A DNA stretch of 64,000 bases from Scalesia atractyloides. Lineage: Eukaryota > Streptophyta > Magnoliopsida > Asterales > Asteraceae. The position numbers and the translations under genes were made by a program. Shown here piece by piece: positions 21,242-31,209 of this stretch (positions within the stretch are counted from its first letter, which is position 1; every line of letters begins with the position of its first letter). The notes beneath the pieces are model-generated. The model searched no databases. It saw only the letters and a program-made list of their open reading frames with translations, and had not been told where the DNA came from. The stretch is from positions 59,092,610-59,156,609 of the forward strand of contig CAMTDV010000013.1 of the NCBI GenBank assembly GCA_947069175.1, in the 5' to 3' direction.

Positions 21242-21967
21242 TTGGGATCACTCTCAATCCGCGTATTCGATTTTCACGAAATTACACCATCAAGTTAGGA
21301 GTGAAATCCACATCTTGATGGGAATTTCCATTTCATATTCTAGTGGATGCTTACCAACGAGTCGGAATTCGCTCCTCGTTTGGTAAGTACCAACCATGCT
21401 TAGGGTACGATGTTGTCAAGCTAGGGGTGAAACCCACACCTTGTCAACTAGTCCCATTCCTCGATTTTCAATCTCGCCAAAGTTTCGATTTTTCGATCGG
21501 TTAGAGACGTGTAGTAACGGGAAGGGTAAAGTGACGTTAATCGCTTCTTGACAAAAGCATTTTACCTATAGGCCAAAGCACGTTTCTCTGATTTGAAAGG
21601 ATCTCGATTCACTTTGGAATAGTCGACGTTTCTCAACCCGAAATACTCTTATGTTTTATTAAGCCTATCTTTTATGTATCTCAATTATTATGTGTTTTTA
21701 ATACTTGTTACCTTATTCATTTCTAACCCGATGCACAACTCGCACACCTTTTGTAACCAAAGATAATAATAATAATCCTCGTGAACCAACTAAATTTATA
21801 CTCCTTACACAAATCATACGTGTTTATGCTTTTGAATGCTTGTATGCCTATGCTATCTATGTGAATTCATACGTGTTACATGATACTCATATGCACAAAA
21901 TGATTTCTTTATATAAAATGCATTATGATCAAAGCCTTAATCTTTCATCTATTGTCGAACCCTTTAG
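21242..21967 (+). other. Gypsy A leader of unmatched sequence
   Basis: Non-coding stretch between the truncated LTR match and gag. It does not resemble the remainder of the 3' LTR, and the expected primer site (TGGTATCAGAGC-like) is not visible anywhere in it. It contains repeated phrases of the type 'aagctaggggtgaaacccac' (about 21418) and 'aagttaggagtgaaatccac' (about 21293), an internal imperfect duplication. Confidence 0.6.
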
Positions 21968-23200
21968 ATGTGTTCCTCCAAAAGCGTTATGGGCAAGAAG
22001 AAGTCCAAATCAAGGTCCCATTCCGATTCGATGTCCAAAAAGGACTGCATGAAGTCCATGGCCGAACAAATGGACGAGCATATGGCCAAGGTCATACCTG
22101 AGATTGTCAGCAAGATTCAACCCCCACCCAATGCCGAATCACCCCACACCTCCGTCGACTCCAAGGCAGAACCACCTAAATCAACCTTTACCTATAAGCA
22201 GTTTTGCTCCTACAACCCCCAGCCTTTCACCGGCGAAGGGGATGCCACCAAGTTACTCCAATGGTTTGACGCTATTGAGGTTACTTTTCTCCAAAGTGGT
22301 TGTCCCGACCACCTGCGTACCATGAACGCTACGGGAGTATTTCGATCGAGGGCTCTTGATTGGTGGACTTCTGAGTGTAACGCTCGTGGTAATGATGCCG
22401 CTCACGCCCTCCCGTGGATCGAGCTCAAGAAGCTGATGGAGAATGATTCTGTCCTCCCCACGAGCGCCAACGACTCGAGAACGAGTTTTGGAACCTTAAA
22501 CAGGTGGGAAATGACAACGCCGGCCTCACGACCCGTTTTAAGCAGGTGAGTGCGATTTGCCCTAGCCAAGTCGACACGGCCGAAAGGCAGCTGCCAAGTA
22601 CATACGCTGCCTCCCTCCTCACCTCACGGACCTTGTTGACACCACTTCACCCAAAACCCTTGAGGAAGCTTTTCGCCTATCTGCCCGACTGAACAATAAC
22701 CACGTCCTTCGTGAAGCCTTCAAGGCTTCATTAAGGAAAGCCCATCAAGCCACCAACGAAGCCCTCACCGAGCCTACCTCACCCAAACCCCCAAGAAGCA
22801 ACACCAAAGGCAAGAAGCGGAAGGCTTTGAGCCAGAACTGCGCGGTAGTCACTCCGCCAAACCCTCAACAACTAGCCTTAGCCTCTCCCGAACCTATCAA
22901 GAAAGCATACACTAGGCCGCATCCCAAGTGTAACACCTGTCCTTTCCACCATCCGGTTACTGCCCCTTGCCGCCTATGCACTATCTGCAATAGGTATGGA
23001 CACTTCGCCCAACAATGTCGAAGTGCTTCGCAAGCACCTACCAACCAAGCCCGAGCCATAACTACACCCCAAAACCCTATTCCCAACCAAAACTGACCAC
23101 TTGCACCTACCGCTCGTGCCTGCTTCAGATGCGGAGATCCAAACCACTTCGCCAACAACTGCCCGCAGCGCAACAACAACAACAAGCTCGCGGTCGAGCC
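21968..23200 (+). pseudogene. Gypsy A gag
   Basis: The frame 21968-22549 includes 'PFTGEGDATKLLQWFDAIEV' and 'RALDWWTSECNARG', the core of the plant retrotransposon gag (capsid-like) domain. Several frame changes follow. Zinc knuckle 1, 'CTICNRYGHFAQQC' (C-x2-C-x4-H-x4-C), is encoded at about 22979-23020. Zinc knuckle 2, 'CFRCGDPNHFANNC', is in another frame at about 23122-23163. A likely start is the ATG at 21968 or the one at 21989, which begins a basic 'MGKKKSKSRSHSDS' segment. Gag packages the RNA in virus-like particles in intact elements. Confidence 0.8.
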
Positions 23201-23904
23201 TTTGTCATCAAAGCGGCACAAGCTCAAAACGCTAACGATGTCATTTCTGGTACGTTTCTCATTAACAATTTTTACGCTACGTATATATTTGATACAGGTG
23301 CGGATAAGAGTTTTATATCCGTTGAATTCGAACCTTTGCTTATATGTAGACGTTCTAAGTTGCTTAAATCATTCAAAGTCGAAGTCATAAACGAAAAATC
23401 CGTCACCGTCGATTCTGTCCTTTCTAATGTTCTTTGAATCTCAACGATCATACGTTTTCCATTGACCTCATACGCATGCAAATGGGTAGCTTCGACATCA
23501 TAGTAGGTATGGATTGGCTTAGGCGAATCCGTTCTGAAGTTGTTTGTTCTGAAAAGTTCATTCGCCTTCCCCTTCCCAATGACGATTCCTTACACGTCTA
23601 TGGCATGAAATCCTCCGAAGGACTTAAGCTTATTTCGTGTATCCAAGCGAACAAGTACTTGCGCAAGGAGTACTTCGCCTTTCTTGCCCACATTGTGGAA
23701 AAGAAGGATAAGGGTCCAAGCGTGGGTGAAGTTCCCGTTGTGCGTGATTACCCAGACGTCTTCACCGAGGATCTTCCTGGTCTTCCTCCTCCTCGTTCAG
23801 TTGACTTTCGCATTGACCTCATCCCTGGCGCAACTCCAGTCGCAAAATCCCCCTATCGTCTAGCACCCTCGGAAATGCAAGAGCTGTCTAGCCAACTTCA
23901 GTAG
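23201..23904 (+). pseudogene. Gypsy A protease
   Basis: The frame 23015-23437 holds 'YIFDTGADKSFISVEFEPLL', the aspartic protease active-site block (D-T-G), followed by a stop region at 23437. Frame 23434-23904 continues with 'FDIIVGMDWLRRIRSEVVC' and the linker 'YPDVFTEDLPGLPPPRSVDF', typical of the protease-RT junction in Gypsy pol. A TAG at 23902-23904 interrupts the RT start, where a Gln or similar codon is usual. Confidence 0.8.
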
Positions 23905-24968
23905 CTTCTTGATAAAAGCTTCATACGTCCTAGCACATCTCCTTGGGGCGCTCATCTTCTGTTCGTCAAGAATAAAGATGGATCCTTCCGAATGTGCATC
24001 GACTATCGTGAGCTCAACAAGCTTATGGTCAAGAACCGATACCCTCTTCCTCGCATCAATGACTTTTTTGATCAGCTTCAAGGCGCAACTTGTTTCTCGA
24101 AAATCGACCTTCGCTCTAGTTATCATCAACTTCGATTTCTCGAAGAAGATATACCCAAAACCGTGTTTTGCACACGTTATGGGCACTACGAGTTCGTGGT
24201 CATGCCATTTGGTTTGACTAACGCACCCGCCGTGTTTATTGATGTGATGAATCGCATGTGTAAGCCCTATCTCGACCGATTTGTGATCGTCTTCATTGAC
24301 GATATCCTAATCTATTCCAAGACGCGAGAAGAGCATGAGCGACACTAGTGTCTTATCCTTCAGCTGTTACGTACTGAACGTCTTTATGCCAAGTTCTCCA
24401 AGTGTGAATTTTGGCTAAAGGAGGTTCAATTCCTTGGTCATGTCGTCAACAAACTTGGTATTCACGTTGACCCCTCAAAAATTGAGGCAATGAAAAATTG
24501 GATTGCTCCTAAGACTTCATCCAAATTCGTTCGTTTCTCGGCTTAGCCGGTTATTACCGTTGGTTTATTTCGAATTTCTCTAAAATTGCCGTGCCTCTCA
24601 CTTCCTTGACTCAAAAGGATAAGCCTTTTGTTTGGAGTTCCGAACAAGAGGAGTCTTTTCAAACGCTCAAGGACATGCTTTGCAATGCTTCTATCCTATC
24701 CCTTCCCGATGGTGCCGACGACTTTGTCGTGTATTGCGATGCCTTAAGACAAGGTCTTTGTTGCGTTCTTATGCAACGTGACAAGGTCATCGCTTACGCG
24801 TCACGACAACTCAAGTTTTATGAGAAAAACTATACTACGCACGACCTTGAACTTGGTGCAGTTGTTTTTGCATTAAAGATATGGCGACACTACCTTTATA
24901 GTACAAAGTGTACGGTCTTCACCGACCATAAAAGCCTCTAACACATCTTTAACCATAAATAACTTAAC
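23905..24968 (+). pseudogene. Gypsy A reverse transcriptase and RNase H
   Basis: RT blocks are 'MCIDYRELNKLMVKNRYPLP' (from 23992), 'YGHYEFVVMPFGLTNAPAVF' and the catalytic FIDD at 24292-24303. A TAG at 24346-24348 cuts the chain, and a frame change near 24540 precedes the connection domain. RNase H (24591-24941) has 'FVVYCDALRQGLCCVLMQ', 'VIAYASRQLKFYEKNYTTHD' and 'LYSTKCTVFTDHKSL', then TAA at 24939-24941 where a Gln codon is usual. All catalytic motifs are readable but no single frame spans them. Confidence 0.85.
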
Positions 24969-26250
24969 ATGCGTCAGCGTCGTTGGGTGGAATTGTTAAA
25001 CGACTACGACTGCGATATTCGCCACCACCCTGGTAAGGCGAATGTTGTAGCCGACACACTTAGTTGGAAAACTCTTGTTAAGAGTGTCCGTTGCTACCAA
25101 ACCTTGCGAAAGCTTCAAGAGATGATACGTGAGCCACAATACTCGATTGTTAATGAGGGTAACCTCGATAATGAGTTGAAGTGTGGTGCTGAAAGCCAAC
25201 TTGTGACCAAATCCAATGGCATCATGTGCTATGACCGTATTTGGATTCCTAACTGTGATAATCTTCGTGACCTTTTGATGAGAGAAGCTCATAAATGTTG
25301 GTATTCTATTCATCCTGGCGCCGATAAGATGTATCATGACCTTTGTGCATCATATTGGTGGCCTGGAATGAAGAAAGATATCGCCTGTTATGTTTCGAAA
25401 TGCCTTACTTGTTCCAAGGTAAAGGCCGAATATCAACGTCCCTCTGGCGTACTCGAACAACTGAGAAAACCTGTTTGGAAATGGGAGTGTATTGCTATGG
25501 ATTTCATTACCAAACTCCCCTGAACATCGTCTGGTCACGATAGTATTTGGGTAATCATCGACTGTCTGACCAAATCTGCTCATTTCCTTCCCATACGTGA
25601 GGACTATCGAGTCAAGAAATTGGCTCGTATCTACACGATGAAGTCATCTGTCGTCACGGTGTCCCGTTGATATTATTTCAGACCGTGATGGTCGTTTCAC
25701 TTCCCGTCTTTGGCAAATCTTTCAAAAGGCTCTTGGTACTCACCTCAATCTCAGTACTTCTTTCCATCCTCAGTCTGATGGTCAAACCGAGCGTACTATC
25801 CAAACTCTAGAGGACATGCTTCGTTCTTGCGTAATCGATTTTGGTGGCAACTAGGACACGCACTTGCCTTTGGTCGAATTCTCGTACAATAACAGTTACC
25901 ACGCGAGTATTCAAATGGCACCTTTCGAGTCATTGTATGGACGCAAGTGCCAATCGCCTATTTGGTGGCACTAGATCGGGGAAGCTCAAATCACCGGTCC
26001 CAAGCTTATACAACAGGCGACGGACAAGATTTTGTAGATTCAGGACAACTTGCTCAAAGCCAAAATCCGACAAAAGAGTTATGCAGATAAAAGACGCAAG
26101 CCTTTGGAATTCAACGTTGGTGACTTTGTACTTCTCAAGGTATCCCCTTGGAAGGGTGTGGTTCGTTTCAGGAAAAAGGGAAAGCTCACTCCTTGCTATA
26201 TGGGTCCTTTCAAGGTTCTCGAAAGGATTGGCAAGGTAGCATACTGACTG
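24969..26250 (+). pseudogene. Gypsy A integrase
   Basis: The frame 24969-25523 has the last part of RNase H ('RHHPGKANVVADTLS') and then the integrase zinc head: 'HPGADKMYHDLCASYWWPGM' and 'CLTCSKVKAEYQRPSGVL'. The first catalytic Asp lies in 'CIAMDFITKLP'; TGA follows at 25521-25523. The rest of the core ('SDRDGRF'-like near 25675-25700 and the Glu-containing block near 25900) is present across changed frames and a TAG at 25853-25855 where Trp is usual. Frame 26050-26247 is the C-terminal 'RQKSYADKRRKPLEFNVGDF' and 'FVLLKVSPWKGVVRF' region. Confidence 0.8.
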
Positions 26251-26540
26251 GACCTACCACAGTAGCTCAACAACGTTCATCCTACCTTCCACGTCTCAAA
26301 CTTGAAGAGATGTCTCGCCTAAGAAGGACTCCATGTTCCACTTGAATATCTTCAAATCAACGAGACCTTACATTTCATGGAGAAGCCAGTCGAAATCATG
26401 GATCGAGGCACCAAACAACTAAGGCGCAGTCGAATTCCTATCGTGAAGGTTTGATGGGAAGGAAAATGTGGCGCTGAGTTTACTTGGGAGGTTGAAAGCG
26501 GCATGAAGACCAAGTATTCGCATTTGTTTGTTGCATCTTC
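26251..26540 (+). pseudogene. Gypsy A chromodomain-like C-terminal tail
   Basis: Codons read 'LHFMEKPVEIMD' and 'KQLRRSRIPIVKV', then TGA (26452-26454) in place of the usual Arg before a Trp, then 'WEGKCGAEFTWEVE'. The form V-R-W-x5-G-x-E-F-T-W-E is the chromodomain core of Tekay/Del-type chromoviruses, thought to direct integration to heterochromatin. The stop inside the core would remove the tail. Confidence 0.75.
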
Positions 26541-26564
26541 CTAAATTTCAGGACGAAATTCCCT

Positions 26565-26577
26565 AAAGGAGGGAGAC
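26565..26577 (+). other. Gypsy A polypurine tract
   Basis: AAAGGAGGGAGAC directly before the 3' LTR (TGTAATGCTC). It is the standard purine-rich primer for plus-strand DNA synthesis and fixes the LTR start at 26578. Confidence 0.9.
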
Positions 26578-29206
26578 TGTAATGCTCGCATGTGTAACTT
26601 TCTGTTTTTAGTAAGTTTGCTTCGTGTTCTATAATTGGAAAGTCCAAACCTTGTAATCGTATTTCGTTCCGAATCAATGCAAATCTAAGGCTTTGATTGT
26701 AATCAATTGATCAATTATACACAATTCGCAATCTTTATACGCATTTATACTTATGTTCATGCACGTGTTCGATACACAAGTTATAGCTTCAATTTTTCTT
26801 GTGTATTCTTATCAAACTTTCATGAAACTTAAACGCATCAATCAAGCAAGGAAATTAGTGTTTCAATCATGAAAAACATAAGAAATTGGCATCTTGTAAA
26901 TCCTACATAATCATGTTATGATTAATTGTCACTTAACAAGGTCTTGTAATGTTTATATATCATGCATATGTCTAGGAATAGGCCACCATTCAATCAAATA
27001 AATCTTAAATATATCAAATTACAACAAATAAGCTAACAAAACCAATTATTAAACAGAAAAAAAGAATATATGGCAGCTTGTGGCCGCAAGCTACAAAACC
27101 CCTAATCCTTTCTTGTTTCAAGCAAAACTCCCACCTAAACATATTAAATGCAACCCTAACTTAAACCCTAACCCCTCCTCTATATAAACAAGCATTCCCC
27201 CATCCATTTCCCACTTCTACAAGCCTCTAAACACTCCAAACATTCTCTCAAAGTTCAAAACTTTCTGCTGAAACACTTCAGCTTGCAAGTGAGTTTCAAC
27301 TCACTTCCTTTTTCCTTTAAACCTTGTTTCTTCTTCTAACACCCTTGGATAACCTATAGGAAGGTTCTCACAAGTTTTCTTGGTCAAACTGAGGTGAAAC
27401 CTCACCATTTTGTGGTCCAAAAGTGTGTTAAACTTTCAGCCCATTTTTATCTTTTCAAACTTTAAAAGTTTCAAAGTTTTCTTTATGTTTTCTTCCTCAA
27501 CAATGTGGCTAAGCCCCATGGGATGTTACCATAGGTTTTCCATGGAAAAACAAGGTGGAACAATACCATTTTTAGGGCCAAACTTTCTATTTTGGAAGTT
27601 AAACTTATAAACTTTTCTTATACTTATTTTAACCATAACAACTCTATGCTACTTGTGCCTCTAATCAAGTTTATGGTTAGTGAGCTAGCTAGACTTGTTC
27701 ATAGAAAATCAAGAGGTATAACATGCCTCTAAACTTGTGGTTTTACTAGGGTTTCTAACCCACAAGTGTTGAGCCATCCAAGCTTACAAGCTTGTGTTTG
27801 GTGTAGGTCTGATTACATGGAGGCATTAGCTATCCAACTTTTCAATCCACCCCTCACTTAATGATTTCTATCCATTAAGCTACGGTTCACCTTCACTTGA
27901 GTAACAAGGCTACGACACGTCCCCAAACATTGCCATGTTCGGGATTGCACGCACCTAGCTTGCTTATTCGGTTCAAAGCGTAGCTTAATGAAGTACCTTA
28001 TTCTTGACAATCCGGATTGTCCTTGTGGCAATTTGTGTATTGGCGAATCTTACAAAAGAGGTTTAGGACGGTTATCCTCCTACCTCCATGCATGACTTCT
28101 ATGACTTATATGATATCCATGACTTACTTGAAATCTATGATAAACCTGTAATAAGATATGTAAACTATATATGTAAATAATAAATATAACCGAACCTTTG
28201 ATAATGGCCATATGGTTACTTGTCCTAATATTAGGTTATTTTATCTAAGACCAAACCATCGTTACAATTCTATTAAACACAAACACCCTTCAGGGCTTAT
28301 AGTGCAAAAAATGAGCGTTAACGTCTACATAAATACTTTCGACTATACATACTTTTTACGTACTTAAATTCCTAAAATTACCGAACTCCATCGTCATTCC
28401 AATACTCACACACTTACGTTTCCTTGTGTAGGATAGCTTGGTGTTCGTCCCCCTAATCAACCTATACGCTTTCACGAAATTAACTTTGCAAAACCATGAG
28501 TACACTCGACACCCTTTTTATGCTTTACACTTTTGGGTGCAACATGTTAATATATCATAAACACAGGAAATCATACTTTTATTCTATGAAATCACACAAA
28601 CAATCCATCATACATGCTATAGTTATGTGATACTTGAATTGTTTACTTGGTACATTCTTATATGATACTAAATGTCATTAACTTCGATCAAGCCTCCCTT
28701 AACGTGTATAGCTATATAGGAGTAACGCCCCGCCCGTATTCTCGTGGTTAATGTTAAGTTGTCTTTTAATCTATTATGCGGTACACTTGAGGATTAACTT
28801 GTAGTTCACATGCCTTGTTTACATTAATCTCGTATACTAGCTTATCATGTGGATTTGTTTAAATGTTTTTACTATTTATGCTATGATATCAAACTTGTGT
28901 ACTCGCCAATACTTTGTTATTGAACTATACTTTTTAACATGTTGCAGGTTGAGGAGATTGACAAGATGAAACTTAGTAGGATTAGCATAGAAACAGCTTA
29001 GAATGCTAAGTTAATTATTATGTTTTGTTGAAATTATCTCGTTGTTGTTAATTCGTATTTGAATTATGTTGTATTTGACAATTTGATGAATGAAATGAAA
29101 TGAAATGGGTTGTTTAATTAAATATTGTCACAATTAGTGTTATGATGTCTCGAGCAATCTCATTCCTCTCACTCTGATGTTTCCGCCCATCAGTTGGGGT
29201 GTGACA
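26578..29206 (+). repeat. Gypsy A 3' LTR
   Basis: A 2629-bp LTR, TGTAATGC...GGGGTGTGACA. The first 635 bp match the 5' LTR at 20601. TATA-like 'ctctatataaacaagc' near 27178 suggests the promoter, with transcription starting shortly after. The small frame at 27410-27610 lies within the LTR and is not a gene. The end is set by the target duplication GTACG at 29207. Confidence 0.9.
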
Positions 29207-29211
29207 GTACG
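29207..29211. repeat. Target duplication GTACG, right of Gypsy A
   Basis: Identical to 20596-20600. Confidence 0.9.
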
Positions 29212-29320
29212 AGTTGGTCAATGTCTATATATAGGTGGTGTGTGTAATTGTTTTGCAAGTTTTGGAGTTCCTAGAGGGGAAATACTGGCGGAATCTCTCT
29301 AGAATTTCGCTAGCTTAACA
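29212..29320 (-). mobile_element. Short LTR-like insert, right part
   Basis: Continuation of 20499-20600. On the minus strand it begins TGTTAAGC (29320) and carries the TATA-like 'ctatatatag' (about 29225). The junction, with the duplication collapsed, reads 'cttcgtacgagtt', a palindrome-like motif of the same type as the array in Copia B. Confidence 0.5.
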
Positions 29321-30584
29321 AGATGTATACTCTTTGGTATGAATGAATGAAGCTTCTGCGTATTCTATTTCTACTCCTTTCGTAATAACACTCGACCATA
29401 TTAGTACTATCCTTACCCAAACTTCCGTCTAGAACCACCGGATCCCGGACCCATAGACCTATTGATGGAAATGGGGTTTGAGTTCCATGAGGTCTCTGGT
29501 CCTGAGGATTCCTATACATGTTTGGACTTTGTGACCTTTGGAAACTTTGGTTTTGAGACCTTGAGTTTTGACACACATATCCAGAGTTCGATTGAACTCT
29601 TGATAGATTCCAAGAATTTTGATTGTTATAATTTCTAAAGTCATTGTTATAAAAATTTCGACCATCATTATTCTTGTATCGATTTTGATATTGACCTTGA
29701 CTTCTGAAATTACTTGATTGACCATTAAAATTATTCCTTCTTGGTGAACTACTTCTAGGTCTCTCATATATGCCTGATGTTGAATCAGGCCCTTTGTTGA
29801 TTTCGTTGAAACCGAGGAACTTGTTGAGTTCTTGTTTCAGCCTTACCTACACCAACAGCAACACCCTGTTGTTGCTTAGCAGCAGACATTTTTGGTGAGT
29901 TAGACATACTTTGCTCATCATTACCATTCTTTTCTTGTGATTTTTCTTTCTTCGTCTCACTGGCTTGTGCTTCACCCTTTTCGTTAGGACAACAACTTGC
30001 TACATGTCCCTTGGTGTGACATTTGAAGCACAATCTTTTTGTAGAAGACTTCTTAATAGAAGCCTTTGGACTAGATCCATCAGGCGATGACAATGATGCC
30101 TTAGAAGGTTCTGGTTTAGTTTGCTCAAAATCAGATTTTTCTTTTTTTTTTATTTTTAGCAAACTGCACATTTGATTCATTTTCAATAACAGTTGTTTCG
30201 TTTTTCATGTCACTTCCTTGAACAAAATTAACCGATTTTTTTTAACAAAAGTTGTTTTTTTTGGAGGTGTATTTTTTGTTTTCAAAACTGGTTCTCTGTT
30301 ATTTTCCTTCTTGAGACTAACATCATCATATTTAGACACATCACCCTTGTTTGATGTTGAACTACTAGGTGTAGTTGATGCAGAGTCTGTTAAATCATCT
30401 TCATCAGGCAAGAATGAATAGTCATGACTAAGAGTGGGTGGTACTTCATTGAATCCCTAGAAGCCTATGCTAGTCTTGTCATTACTTTTCTTCATGCCAC
30501 TCATCATGTGTTTCATAATAAAAGTTGAATCTATGAATTGATTTAGTTTCTTTTCAAGTTCAACAATTTCCAGTTGTTCTTATG
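29321..30584 (-). pseudogene. Copia A gag C-terminal part with second zinc knuckle
   Basis: Minus-strand frames 30205-30411, 29785-30186, 29459-29767 and 29310-29576 form a low-complexity, Asn/Lys/Ser/Gln-rich chain typical of the region between gag and protease in large plant Copia elements. A zinc knuckle 'CFKCHTKGHVASCC' (C-x2-C-x4-H-x4-C) is encoded at 29989-30030. The first knuckle of the same element is at 47019-47060, now 17 kb away because of the insertions between. Frames change at least three times. Confidence 0.7.
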
Positions 30585-30589
30585 ACAAC
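30585..30589. repeat. Target duplication ACAAC, left of Copia B
   Basis: ACAAC precedes the LTR start at 30590; the same bases follow at 44611-44615. Confidence 0.9.
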
Positions 30590-31049
30590 TGTGAGGGGGG
30601 ATCAGCTCCTCCGATGAGCAACCAGACTGATCTAACTCAACTAACAGAGGCATAATTCATTGTTAGTGAGGTTGACAAACGAACAAGTGAGATCTACTAT
30701 TTAACTGCTTTGAATATATTGATTGACGTGAAAAGTACAACGCAAGTAAACAATTCAGCTGGGCTTTGCCGTACCAACTGAACTAACACTCACTAGCTCT
30801 GACACAACACTCCTCTATTTATAGGTCGACATAACTCGCACAGGAGAGTGTGTAACAGAGACTGTGACTCGTGCGAGTGGCTGCGTCGTACGAGTGACAG
30901 AGTGTCACTCGTACGAGCCATGTGACTCACTCGTACGAGCCAACTACAAAACAAATAAACTATACAATAACATTACAATCTGACGTTCTAAGCCCTATAT
31001 ACAAAATCAACATATCCTAGACGTAGGCAATAGACATTATGCACCAACA
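30590..31049 (-). repeat. Copia B 3' LTR
   Basis: A 460-bp sequence, TGTGAG...CCAACA in plus orientation, matching 44149-44610 nearly throughout. A TATA-like stretch 'ctatttatagg' lies at about 30813 (reverse complement also TATA-like). Two 'ctcgtacgagc' palindrome motifs lie at 30907-30940. Confidence 0.9.
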
Positions 31050-31062
31050 AACTCCCCCTTGG
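31050..31062 (-). other. Copia B polypurine tract
   Basis: Minus strand reads CCAAGGGGGAGTT directly before the 3' LTR (TGTTGGTGC). This is the usual plant Copia purine tract, and the same sequence recurs in Copia C at 62303. Confidence 0.85.
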
Positions 31063-31209
31063 ATGTTGCCGCAGTCTTGGATAGTCTTCAAAAATCTTCA
31101 TAAGATCTGACGTTTATCTACCAAAGAAACGCTTCGGTGGCTTGCAACGCTCCTTAAAAGCAATTGGCATTTGATCTGTTGGAGGAGGTCGGTTAACTGT
31201 ATTTCCAAA

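Larger units (their letters stand above)
20601..29206 (+). mobile_element. Gypsy A: Ty3/Gypsy chromovirus-type element
   Basis: An 8.6-kb insertion bordered by TGTAAC (20601) and GTGTGACA (end 29206) with the perfect duplication GTACG on both sides. Order on the plus strand: partial 5' LTR, non-coding leader, gag with two zinc knuckles, protease, RT, RNase H, integrase, chromodomain-like tail, purine tract, 3' LTR. RT before integrase defines Ty3/Gypsy; the C-terminal tail and LTR form fit the Tekay/Del chromovirus group. More than ten stops and frame changes make it non-functional. The 5' LTR matches the 3' LTR only over its first 640 bp. Confidence 0.9.

Noticed and set aside
23860..24186. 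Antisense ORF over the Gypsy A RT, and similar antisense ORFs at 20174-20488 and 24996-25337
   Set aside because: They overlap well recognised pol domains on the other strand and show no domain of their own.
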